The translations under genes were made by a program, and so were the position numbers. 5,433 nt of DNA, from the NCBI GenBank assembly GCA_964584495.1, contig CAZPAH010000163.1:1-5433 (forward strand), read 5' to 3'. The DNA is from CAZPAH01 sp964584495 (GTDB lineage: Bacteria > Krumholzibacteriota > Krumholzibacteriia > Krumholzibacteriales > Krumholzibacteriaceae). Of this stretch, positions 1-5,433 are shown piece by piece. The notes under the pieces are model-generated. The model ran no database searches. It had not been told where the DNA came from and worked only from the letters and a program-made list of their open reading frames with translations. Each line of letters opens with the position of its first letter. Positions within the stretch are counted from its first letter, which is position 1.

Positions 1-1561
1 AAATGTACTCCCCCTCCATGACGCTGATCTTCCCCACCTCCATCGATCTCTTCCTGTAATCGATATTAAGGTCCTTCGCGCCGACGACACAGACCTTTCC
101 CATCTGGCGGGCCACCAGCGCGGCGTGAGATGTGGCTCCTCCCGCGGAGGTCAGTATCCCGTTCGCCACGCTCATACCCCTTATATCCTCAGGGCTGGTC
201 TCAATCCTTACGAGGATCACTTCTTCCCCTCTGGAAGCATACTCTTCGGCGTCCGCCGCGTTGAAAACGACCTTTCCCGTAGCGGCTCCGGGGCCCGCGT
301 TGATTCCTTTCGCCACGAGGAGACCCTTTTTCACCGCCTTCTCTTTCTGCGACTGATCGAAAACAGGCCGTAGAAACTGGTTGAGCTGTTCGGGCGCAAT
401 GCGCCTTATCGCCTCTTCCTTCGTAATCAGGGATTCCCTGACCATATCAATCGCTATCCTTATAGCGGCGAATCCCGTCCTCTTGCCGTTGCGGGTCTGG
501 AGAATCCAGAGTCTGCCGTTCTGGATCGTGAACTCGAGATCCTGCATCTCGGAATAATGTTTCTCGAGCTTATTCCGGACTTCGACGAGCTCGAGGTAGA
601 TATCCTTCATCTCCTCTTCCAACGAAACGATCTTCCTATCGCCCTTTTGAGCGTTATTTATCGGCTGAGGCGTCCTAATTCCCGCCACGACGTCCTCCCC
701 CTGCGCTTTCATCAGGTACTCCCCGTAGAATACATTCTCGCCCGTGGCGGGATTCCTGGTGAAGGCGACCCCCGTGCCCGAATCATCCCCGAGGTTACCG
801 AAGACCATCGCCTGCACGTTGACGGCGGTACCCCAGTCGCCAGGAATACCGTTCAGCTTCCTATAGGTAATGGCCCTCTCGTTGTTCCACGAATTGAAGA
901 CGGCCCCTATCGCCTGCCAGAGCTGCTCATGCGGGTCATCGGGAAATTCAATACCGACCCTTTCCTTTATCATCTTCTTGTACCGGTCCACGAGATCCTT
1001 CAGATCGTCGACCGACAGGTCGACATCCTGCTGGGCTCCCGCCTCTTTCTTCTTGCCGGAAAGTATCTCCTCGAACGGATCGATATCATCCTTATCCCGG
1101 CCCTTCATCGAGAGAACGACATCACCATACATCTGTATGAAACGCCTGTAACAATCGTATGCAAATCTTTCGTCGCCCGATATCGCCGCAAGTCCCTTAA
1201 CCGTAAGAGGATTGAGCCCCAGATTGAGAACCGTATCCATCATTCCGGGCATGCTTACACGGGCTCCGGATCTTATCGAGAGAAGAAGCGGATTTTTCGG
1301 ATCGCCGAACTTCGCCCCCATGACCTTCTCGACCTTCGCTAGATTGGCCTGCACCTCATCCTCGAGAGTTTCGGGGTAGGAGCAATCATGATCGTAGAAC
1401 CATGTGCAGACATCGGTCGATATCGTGAATCCGGCCGGGACGGGGATACCGAGAGCGGCCATCTCGGCCAGATTGGCACCTTTCCCGCCGAGAAGGTCTC
1501 TCATCCCGGCGCTGCCGTCGGCCTCGTTTCCGCCGAAGAAATAGATATATCTGCTTCCCAA
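1..1561 (-). CDS. ppdK: Pyruvate, phosphate dikinase, N-terminal 520 residues (3' end beyond the window)
   Basis: This enzyme reversibly converts pyruvate, ATP and phosphate to PEP, AMP and pyrophosphate in cytosolic glycolysis/gluconeogenesis. The visible part opens with the family motif GGKGANLAEM (residues 25-34). The ATP-grasp nucleotide-binding domain follows, with RSGARVSMPGMMDT (97-110), IPGDWGTAVNVQ (239-250), GTGVAFTRNPATGE (262-275), GEDVVAG (288-294) and LQTRNGKR (354-361); Glu343 and Gln355 occupy the usual ATP-site positions. The phosphohistidine domain then carries GGATSHAALVAR, with the phosphorylated His at residue 479. The C-terminal PEP/pyruvate barrel lies outside the window; family members are about 870-890 residues, so roughly 60% is present. 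The TTG start at 1561 is chosen because AGGAGG lies 6 nt upstream and the protein begins GSRYIYFFGG, close to the usual PPDK N-terminus. The gene has its own promoter and is separate from the protease gene upstream. The identification is essentially certain; the motif comparison is from memory. Confidence 0.97.
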   Translation of the reverse strand, partial: MGSRYIYFFGGNEADGSAGMRDLLGGKGANLAEMAALGIPVPAGFTISTDVCTWFYDHDCSYPETLEDEVQANLAKVEKVMGAKFGDPKNPLLLSIRSGARVSMPGMMDTVLNLGLNPLTVKGLAAISGDERFAYDCYRRFIQMYGDVVLSMKGRDKDDIDPFEEILSGKKKEAGAQQDVDLSVDDLKDLVDRYKKMIKERVGIEFPDDPHEQLWQAIGAVFNSWNNERAITYRKLNGIPGDWGTAVNVQAMVFGNLGDDSGTGVAFTRNPATGENVFYGEYLMKAQGEDVVAGIRTPQPINNAQKGDRKIVSLEEEMKDIYLELVEVRNKLEKHYSEMQDLEFTIQNGRLWILQTRNGKRTGFAAIRIAIDMVRESLITKEEAIRRIAPEQLNQFLRPVFDQSQKEKAVKKGLLVAKGINAGPGAATGKVVFNAADAEEYASRGEEVILVRIETSPEDIRGMSVANGILTSAGGATSHAALVARQMGKVCVVGAKDLNIDYRKRSMEVGKISVMEGEYI

Positions 1562-1567
1562 GTGAAA

Positions 1568-1573
1568 CCTCCT
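1568..1573 (-). promoter_or_regulatory. Ribosome binding site that sets the TTG start of ppdK
   Basis: A perfect AGGAGG on the minus strand ends 6 nt before the TTG at 1561. It supports TTG as the start: the first in-frame ATG (residue 20) lies inside the conserved PPDK N-terminal motif region, too far in to be the start. Confidence 0.85.
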
Positions 1574-1632
1574 ATTTAATAATATATCAACACGTTACAA
1601 CCTAACGCGTCCTTTTTAGCGTCTTTTACTCA

Positions 1633-1661
1633 TCTATAATCGAAACAACGGCTTTTGGCAA
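1633..1661 (-). promoter_or_regulatory. Candidate sigma70-type promoter for ppdK
   Basis: On the minus strand a -35 element TTGCCA (1656-1661, five of six consensus bases) is followed after exactly 17 bp by TATAGA (1633-1638, four of six, with the key TATA present). Transcription would start near 1626 and give a leader of about 65 nt. The leader contains two GACGC direct repeats 12 bp apart and an AT-rich stretch just before the AGGAGG. The element lies downstream of the protease gene and its hairpin, which fits ppdK being its own transcription unit. This is a consensus match only; the real sigma specificity is unknown. Confidence 0.5.
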
Positions 1662-1696
1662 GGCAAAATCCGCCGGTATAAGCGGCGTCGCCGGGA

Positions 1697-1722
1697 GACC
1701 GGCCGGCACGGACCGGCCGATC
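1697..1722 (-). terminator. GC-rich hairpin after the S8 protease gene (possible terminator without U-tract)
   Basis: Two 10-nt arms (minus strand GATCGGCCGG and CCGGCCGGTC) flank a 6-nt loop; all positions pair, one as a G-T wobble. The hairpin begins about 28 nt after the protease stop codon and precedes the ppdK promoter. No T-run follows on either strand, so it is not a classical intrinsic terminator. It could act as a 3'-end stabilising stem, a weak terminator or a Rho-assisted end. Confidence 0.4.
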
Positions 1723-1750
1723 AACCGGCACTGAGAGGAACCGATCCCGT

Positions 1751-3508
1751 TCATCGAATCCTGACGATCTTCTCCGTCCTCCTGCCTCCGGTCGACAATA
1801 TATGGAGAAAATAGACCCCGCTGGACACTTCATTACCGTTGTTGTTCCTTCCATCCCAGATCAACTGTGAGCCCCACTTGACCGTCCTGTCGTCGACCAG
1901 CGTCCTGACGAGATTGCCGGAGGCATCGTAGAGGTTTACGCTGATCCGCTCCAATTGGGGGAAAAAGATGTCGCAGCGGATACTCTCGATGAACGGATTC
2001 GGATAGCATCTCGAAAAGGAACCGGAATCGGCGTAGATTGGCCTTTCCAGCCCGGAAGCGGCGAGCCCACGTGGCAGACCGTATCCGTAATCATTGTCGG
2101 GAGATGCCGCCCGCGAAGCGGTCGAGGTAAGCGTGTCCCGCAATCCTATGGGTGTCCGGCCGGGATCAATGTCTAGAAGTTGCGCGCAGAGCCCGGCGAC
2201 TAGCGGTGCCGAGAAAGAAGTTCCGTTACGGTTGGAGTATTTATTGATGGAACGGTGCATAACGGTATGCACTCCGACTCCTGGAGCGACAAGATCGGGT
2301 TTTATCCTCCCGTCCCACGTGGGACCCCTCGAGCTGAAATAGGCGATATCCCCATAATAATCGACCGCTCCGACAGCGATCACGCTGTCCCCGTCAGCGG
2401 GAGCGACGAGGGAGAAGTAACCGTAATTTCCGGCGCAGTTCACTACCACGATCCCGTGCGAGACCGCTATGTCTGCCGCCCTTGTGCACAGTGGCGTTTC
2501 TCCATCGAACGATTCGGGATCGTACCAGGCTAAATATCCGAGCGAGGAAGTCACGATATCCGCGCCGATACTGTCAGCCCACTCGAGCCCGGCGATCCAT
2601 TTATCCTCCTCGATCTCTATCTCCCGATCGATGATCTCCGTTTTTGCCAGTATGAACTGCGCCCCCCAGGCCGGCCCGACGAGATTCCCCTCGCTGTAGC
2701 CGGCCAGCGCTCCCAGAACGAGGGTTCCGTGCTCATCCTGATCGGGGTGGTCCCCCACTTCGTTCGACGTGACGGAATCGAAGTTCACGAAATCGTATTC
2801 GGCAAGGAGATCCAGGCCGGCGAAAGCTTCGTGCCGAAGATCGAACCCGCTGTCCATTACACATATCAATACCGGATCGATTCCTCCGACATCTCCCGAC
2901 CCGTTATAGCCGAGCTCCAGAAGCTCGTCGCTCTGGATCATCCCAAGCTGCAGCAGACTGTCTCCGTATTTTCCGATGAGTGGATCGTCCCGGCAGAGGA
3001 AGATCGCGCGCTTCGTCGGAGCCGGATCGACTGCGGGTTCTCTCTCCCTTCTGTATGAGATCACCTCATCGACCTTTTCCACAAATGGCAGCCTGCAGAG
3101 CGCGGCTACATTCCCTGCTGCCAACTCGGCGCTGAGAGCGTTGAAGTAGCGAGAATAGTATCGAGGATTCGTGATATAAGGGCGAATCCTCTTCAGGTAT
3201 TCGTCGGGCGGTGGGAGATATCTTTCAATTCCTATCACGTACGGATCGCATCCGGATCTCCGTCTGATCCTATCGGCGGCCCTCTCTGAGAAACGAGGCC
3301 GACGCTCGCCTCCCATCGCGCCGGGACCGCCGCCTCGGTCTCGCAGATAAATCCAGACGGTTATCAGATCTCCCGGTGAGCACTCCCCCAATTTTTCAGC
3401 GAGGCGCAAACTGCACCCGGCCCTCTCCAGCGCGGCGCGTGAAGGGGATTCATCACTCCGGACCGCCGTCAATCCTGAAAAAAGCAACAGCGCAGCGACA
3501 ACCGTCAC
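1751..3508 (-). CDS. Exported subtilisin-like serine protease (peptidase family S8) with C-terminal FlgD-like/sorting-type domain
   Basis: This is a secreted endopeptidase of 585 residues as called from GTG. A hydrophobic stretch VVAALLLFSGLTAV (residues 3-16) with a plausible signal peptidase site after Ser18 indicates export. Residues about 30-155 resemble the inhibitor/pro-region of bacterial S8 enzymes (YFNALSAEL, then LPFVEKVDEV). The catalytic domain spans about 195-480: Asp219 (VMDSGFDLRHEAF), His260 (DEHGTLVLGALAG), oxyanion Asn361 (VVNCAGNYGY) and Ser431 (NGTSFSAPLVAGL). The triad is complete, so activity is likely. Residues about 500-585 form a C-terminal module (CYPNPF, VNLYDASGNLVRTL, WDGRNNNGNEVSSGVYF, ending KIVRIR), like FlgD-type Ig folds and type IX secretion tails; outer-membrane passage by such a system is inference. 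The gene follows the HD gene by 40 nt, probably on one transcript. GTG at 3508 lacks a Shine-Dalgarno; an in-frame CTG at 3538 has an excellent one and would add Arg-His-His before the hydrophobic core. The natural substrate is unknown. Confidence 0.93.
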   Translation of the reverse strand: MTVVAALLLFSGLTAVRSDESPSRAALERAGCSLRLAEKLGECSPGDLITVWIYLRDRGGGPGAMGGERRPRFSERAADRIRRRSGCDPYVIGIERYLPPPDEYLKRIRPYITNPRYYSRYFNALSAELAAGNVAALCRLPFVEKVDEVISYRREREPAVDPAPTKRAIFLCRDDPLIGKYGDSLLQLGMIQSDELLELGYNGSGDVGGIDPVLICVMDSGFDLRHEAFAGLDLLAEYDFVNFDSVTSNEVGDHPDQDEHGTLVLGALAGYSEGNLVGPAWGAQFILAKTEIIDREIEIEEDKWIAGLEWADSIGADIVTSSLGYLAWYDPESFDGETPLCTRAADIAVSHGIVVVNCAGNYGYFSLVAPADGDSVIAVGAVDYYGDIAYFSSRGPTWDGRIKPDLVAPGVGVHTVMHRSINKYSNRNGTSFSAPLVAGLCAQLLDIDPGRTPIGLRDTLTSTASRAASPDNDYGYGLPRGLAASGLERPIYADSGSFSRCYPNPFIESIRCDIFFPQLERISVNLYDASGNLVRTLVDDRTVKWGSQLIWDGRNNNGNEVSSGVYFLHILSTGGRRTEKIVRIR

Positions 3509-3543
3509 TGTACTAATTGAAGGGTGGTGTCGGGACAGATCTT

Positions 3544-3550
3544 CCTCCTC
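3544..3550 (-). promoter_or_regulatory. Strong Shine-Dalgarno GAGGAGG upstream of the S8 gene
   Basis: GAGGAGG on the minus strand overlaps the stop codon of the HD gene. It lies 35 nt upstream of the called GTG start of the protease, too far to serve it. It is 5 nt upstream of an in-frame CTG (3536-3538), making CTG a candidate start. It also lies within a short out-of-frame ORF that starts at an ATG (3550-3552) overlapping the HD stop as ATGA. Confidence 0.5.
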
Positions 3551-4097
3551 ATTCCGCCGGTGGAGGATCCTTGATCGCTTTAATAGATTCGAAGGTGATA
3601 AAATCGGCGTGATGGACGATTATCGCTTCGGGGGATCTATAAGATTTTTCACCTTCCCGCGAATGCACCGCGATGATATGGCATACCTCTTCAGGCAGAC
3701 CCTCGCACATCGCAATACCCATGCCGGAAAGGGGGTGCCGCAGGAACTTGCCGCTCCTCGAGACGAAGCATTTCCCAGCCTTCATCCTGTTCTCCAGAAG
3801 CTTCCCGACATCGTGAAGAAGGGCTCCTGCGATCAAGTAATCGGTGTTGATATCGATGCCGCCCGGATCTTTCATCTTCTCCGCGACACACATGCTGATA
3901 TGGGTCACCGTCCGGGTATGGTCGATAAGGTTCGCTCCGGGTTCGGGAACAAGCAGGGTGAACGGCGCTCCGTCGAGCTCATCCTCCTCCCATCCCCCTG
4001 CCGAAAAAGCCTTCTCCCAGACAAGCTCGGTTTTTTCCCGTAAAGCCTTATCCGATATCCACTCCAATTCGGGCAGCTTCTTTTTCCAGTCAACCAT
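3549..4097 (-). CDS. HD-domain metal-dependent phosphohydrolase-like protein
   Basis: A cytoplasmic protein of 182 residues with a single HD-type domain and no signal peptide or membrane segment. The metal-binding pattern is visible in order: His60 (LIDHTRTV), the His95-Asp96 doublet in GALLHDVGK (an HDIG-like signature), His121 (RHPLSG), His145 (AVHSREGE) and His162-His163/Asp165 (VHHADFI). Family members hydrolyse phosphate esters such as nucleotides, cyclic nucleotides or nucleic-acid ends. Nothing here identifies the substrate; there is no GYP motif and no RelA-type synthetase domain. The ATG at 4097 is supported by AAAGGAG about 10 nt upstream (4108-4114). The gene starts 24 nt after the DUF4438-like gene ends and its stop overlaps the GAGGAGG upstream of the protease gene, so it sits in the middle of a likely operon. 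Family assignment is secure; the specific function is unknown. Confidence 0.9.
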   Translation of the reverse strand: MVDWKKKLPELEWISDKALREKTELVWEKAFSAGGWEEDELDGAPFTLLVPEPGANLIDHTRTVTHISMCVAEKMKDPGGIDINTDYLIAGALLHDVGKLLENRMKAGKCFVSRSGKFLRHPLSGMGIAMCEGLPEEVCHIIAVHSREGEKSYRSPEAIIVHHADFITFESIKAIKDPPPAE

Positions 4098-4121
4098 CTC
4101 TTCAGCTCTCCTTTGCCGGGA

Positions 4122-5042
4122 TCAATGTCTTCGATGCCTCTGCGGACGCCTTCGGCTCCGGTCCCTGCCTATCTCCAGGTAAAAGCCGATGTTGGCCGTT
4201 TCCTCAATCTTCGGAACTATCATCTTTCTGGCCGTCGTCATCATCAACGTGACACCGGGGCCGTGACCGTTGGTTACACAGGCTCCATGAACGACGACAC
4301 CTACGGAAATCGCGCCGGACCTGATTGCCCGCCCATACCGACAGTCGGCATCGCTGATCGCTATGACATCGCCGATCCGGAGGTTCTGCAAACCGTATTT
4401 TTTCACCGAGTCCTTGTCTGCAAGTTGAATGTCGTAATCCCCGCTGTAAGAATGACGCGCACCGAGTCCCGACCCCATGATAGAGGCGGGTATGACATGC
4501 GTAACGGGCACGACGAGCTGCTTGTTCTGAATGAAGATCCCCAGTTTCTTGAAAAGGGCCGGATCGGTGTTGAATATATGAATGTCGGGAAAATCGAGAA
4601 GCTTCAATCCCTGCCCCATCGCTTTAATTTGTATCTTGTCGCCGATTACCAGCTTGTCCAGCGTCGACGGGGAAAAATCGATAAGCACATGCTCTACCCC
4701 TCCGTGCTTGCCGGTGACCGTGCCCTTTATCCCCGCCGCCTTCCCGTCGACGATCCTCGCCTCGTTCCCGATACACGTCAGGATACTGAGAGCGCCCATA
4801 CCGGGCGGTGTTCCCTCCTGAGAGAAAAGCGATATCGACACGCCGGGCTCTACATGGTCTCCTGCGAAATCGAGGGCGGAGTCCCCGACGGCGACATTGT
4901 AGGTTATCCCGCCTGTTCCCGGCATAACATGGGCATGCCCGTCCGAATCTATTAGGTAGGGATTTCTGAGATTCATTCTCGGGTGCGATACCACACCGAG
5001 AACCGATTTCTGCACCAAATTCTGCTTGTTTGTTCTCAACAT
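4122..5042 (-). CDS. DUF4438-like conserved protein of unknown function
   Basis: A protein of 306 residues, soluble in appearance, with no signal peptide or membrane helix. It is glycine-rich with conserved-looking blocks: PGTGGITYNV (41-50), GDSALDFAGDHVEPGVS (53-69), CIGNEA (90-95), GTVTGKHGGVEHVLIDF (107-123), GDKIQIKAMGQGLKLLD (134-150), GSGLGARHSYSGDYDIQ (190-206), GDVIAISDAD (224-233) and GACVTNGHGPGVT (253-265). From memory these match the DUF4438 family (Thermotoga and other anaerobes), for which I know no established function. The many His, Asp, Cys and Gly residues in the blocks suggest an enzyme, but this is inference. The ATG at 5042 has only a weak GGAAGAG 8 nt upstream. It is the first gene of the probable operon with the HD hydrolase and S8 protease. 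The last 14 residues (after IGR at 293) are an Arg/His-rich tail unlike the rest, which may reflect a frameshift. The real gene could end at 4102 instead. Confidence 0.87.
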   Translation of the reverse strand: MLRTNKQNLVQKSVLGVVSHPRMNLRNPYLIDSDGHAHVMPGTGGITYNVAVGDSALDFAGDHVEPGVSISLFSQEGTPPGMGALSILTCIGNEARIVDGKAAGIKGTVTGKHGGVEHVLIDFSPSTLDKLVIGDKIQIKAMGQGLKLLDFPDIHIFNTDPALFKKLGIFIQNKQLVVPVTHVIPASIMGSGLGARHSYSGDYDIQLADKDSVKKYGLQNLRIGDVIAISDADCRYGRAIRSGAISVGVVVHGACVTNGHGPGVTLMMTTARKMIVPKIEETANIGFYLEIGRDRSRRRPQRHRRH

Positions 5043-5127
5043 ATTATATACTCTTCCGGCCGCCGCCGACCCGCTAATGTTCAGTGCCGCCCGATCGGCA
5101 TCTTCTTTCTTAAAGATCCATCCATGA

Positions 5128-5152
5128 ACCGGATGCTTTCAGAAAATCCGGT
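5128..5152 (-). promoter_or_regulatory. Operator-like inverted repeat overlapping the operon promoter
   Basis: Perfect 7-bp arms ACCGGAT and ATCCGGT are separated by 11 bp, so arm centres are about 18 bp apart, near two helical turns and typical for a dimeric repressor. The dyad covers the proposed -10 element and most of the spacer, ending 3 bp from the -35 box. A regulator bound here would block RNA polymerase. No regulator gene lies in the window. Confidence 0.4.
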
Positions 5153-5161
5153 ATTTGTCAA
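5133..5161 (-). promoter_or_regulatory. Candidate promoter of the DUF4438-HD-S8 cluster
   Basis: A perfect -35 element TTGACA (minus strand, 5156-5161) is followed after 17 bp by AAGCAT (5133-5138), a weak -10 that keeps only the second A, the fifth A and the final T of the consensus. Initiation would be near 5126, giving a leader of about 84 nt before the ATG at 5042. The stretch from 5043 to 5268 holds no convincing gene and follows a strong terminator, so a promoter must lie in it if the cluster is transcribed independently. The weak -10 next to a perfect -35 would suit an activated or tightly controlled promoter. Confidence 0.45.
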
Positions 5162-5268
5162 GACGTTAAGGCTGTCGCGGAAGTCCTCTGTCGACCGCTG
5201 CGGCGCCCAGGTCCTTCCTTTTGTCCACCCGACGATCCCTGCTTCAACGCGGCTGCGCCATCGCCGGC

Positions 5269-5299
5269 AAAAAAAAGCCGCCTTCAAGATGAAGGCGGC
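5269..5299 (-). terminator. Intrinsic (Rho-independent) terminator of the upstream secreted-protein gene
   Basis: On the minus strand a perfect 10-bp stem GCCGCCTTCA/TGAAGGCGGC (5290-5299 and 5277-5286) with a 3-nt loop is followed immediately by eight T residues (5269-5276). It starts 21 nt after the stop codon of the partial gene at 5321. There is no T-run on the other side, so it works only for minus-strand transcription. It separates that gene from the DUF4438 cluster. Confidence 0.93.
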
Positions 5300-5320
5300 C
5301 GGAAATCGACTGCATCGATA

Positions 5321-5433
5321 TCACCTGATCACGACAATTCTCCCGTACACCGCCTCACCGTCATTCCTCTCACACCTGAACATGTAAACACCCGAGCATA
5401 CATCCTCGCCGGCCTGGTTTTTAACATTCCAGC
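5321..5433 (-). CDS. C-terminal end (36 residues) of a secreted-type protein with FlgD-like/sorting-type tail; 5' part outside the window
   Basis: The reading frame entering from the right edge encodes WNVKNQAGEDVCSGVYMF and continues to GRIVVIR before a TGA stop. It corresponds to the last strands of the C-terminal module also seen in the S8 protease (WDGRNNNGNEVSSGVYF to KIVRIR): a Trp, a short polar loop with Gly, VxSGVY, then a basic/hydrophobic last strand ending in Ile-Arg. Such tails occur on exported proteins of FCB-group bacteria, often for cell-surface delivery. What the rest of the protein is cannot be said. A strong terminator follows, confirming this as a genuine 3' gene end. The Cys in VCSGVY and a second Cys eight residues later could form a disulfide. 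Confidence 0.75.
   Translation of the reverse strand, partial: WNVKNQAGEDVCSGVYMFRCERNDGEAVYGRIVVIR

Noticed and set aside
557..1342. Long plus-strand reading frame of 261 codons opposite ppdK
   Set aside because: It lies entirely antisense to strongly conserved PPDK sequence and its product resembles no family I know; it is a shadow of the real gene.
1635..1640. TATAAT on the plus strand as a promoter
   Set aside because: There is no -35 element at proper distance and no plus-strand gene to serve; the same bases are part of the minus-strand -10 of ppdK.
4113..4955. Plus-strand reading frame of 280 codons opposite the DUF4438 gene
   Set aside because: The minus strand carries the Gly-rich conserved blocks. 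The plus-strand product has no domain, no Shine-Dalgarno and crosses the DUF4438/HD junction.
5043..5048. TATAAT directly before the ATG of the DUF4438 gene as a -10 box
   Set aside because: It would start transcription inside the gene, beyond its ATG, and no -35-like hexamer lies about 17 bp upstream.
5081..5125. A 14-codon leader ORF (MDGSLRKKMPIGRH) in the proposed 5' leader of the DUF4438 gene
   Set aside because: There is no ribosome binding site before its ATG and no codon run or attenuator hairpin next to it.
5081..5287. A 68-codon minus-strand reading frame between the terminator and the DUF4438 gene
   Set aside because: It begins inside the intrinsic terminator stem, has no Shine-Dalgarno, and has a Trp/Arg-rich composition with no recognisable domain. 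It also runs through the candidate promoter. It is best read as non-coding upstream sequence.
1..5433. CRISPR array, tRNA/rRNA genes, insertion sequences or toxin-antitoxin pair
   Set aside because: I found no regularly spaced repeats, no cloverleaf or rRNA-like sequence, no transposase and no terminal inverted repeats. The window is ordinary chromosomal coding sequence.

Overview
All recognisable genes in this window lie on the minus strand. Read in the direction of transcription, from the right edge to the left, they are: the last 36 codons of a secreted-type protein; an intrinsic terminator; a candidate promoter with an operator-like dyad; a three-gene cluster (a DUF4438-like protein, an HD-domain hydrolase and an exported subtilisin-like S8 protease); a GC-rich hairpin; a second promoter; and the first 520 codons of pyruvate, phosphate dikinase (ppdK), which runs off the left edge. 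I see no gene on the plus strand.

The organism is a bacterium of moderately high GC. Two separate genes end in the 'VxSGVYxxxL...KIVxIR' type of C-terminal module (FlgD-like / Por-secretion-tail-like). Such tails are common in the FCB superphylum and related candidate phyla (Bacteroidota relatives, Krumholzibacteriota, Eisenbacteria, Latescibacterota and similar). The phylum assignment is inference only, because there is no rRNA or other phylogenetic marker here.

The DUF4438, HD and S8 genes sit close together (24 nt and about 40 nt gaps, or less if alternative gene ends are correct). They have no internal terminator and probably form one transcript, started from the region at about 5125-5161. 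The DUF4438 protein and the HD hydrolase look cytoplasmic, while the S8 enzyme carries an export signal, an I9-like pro-region, a complete Asp/His/Ser triad and a C-terminal sorting-like domain. Why two cytoplasmic proteins of unknown substrate should be expressed with a secreted protease is the main open question of the window. ppdK appears to be an independent transcription unit with its own promoter (TTGCCA-17-TATAGA), a strong Shine-Dalgarno and a TTG start. It provides reversible PEP/pyruvate interconversion in central carbon metabolism.

Two gene boundaries look irregular. The DUF4438 reading frame ends in an Arg/His-rich tail where the -1 frame gives a more protein-like tail. The S8 start has no Shine-Dalgarno at its GTG, while a strong one sits just upstream next to an ATGA overlap in another frame. 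Either could be a sequencing or assembly indel or a real oddity.
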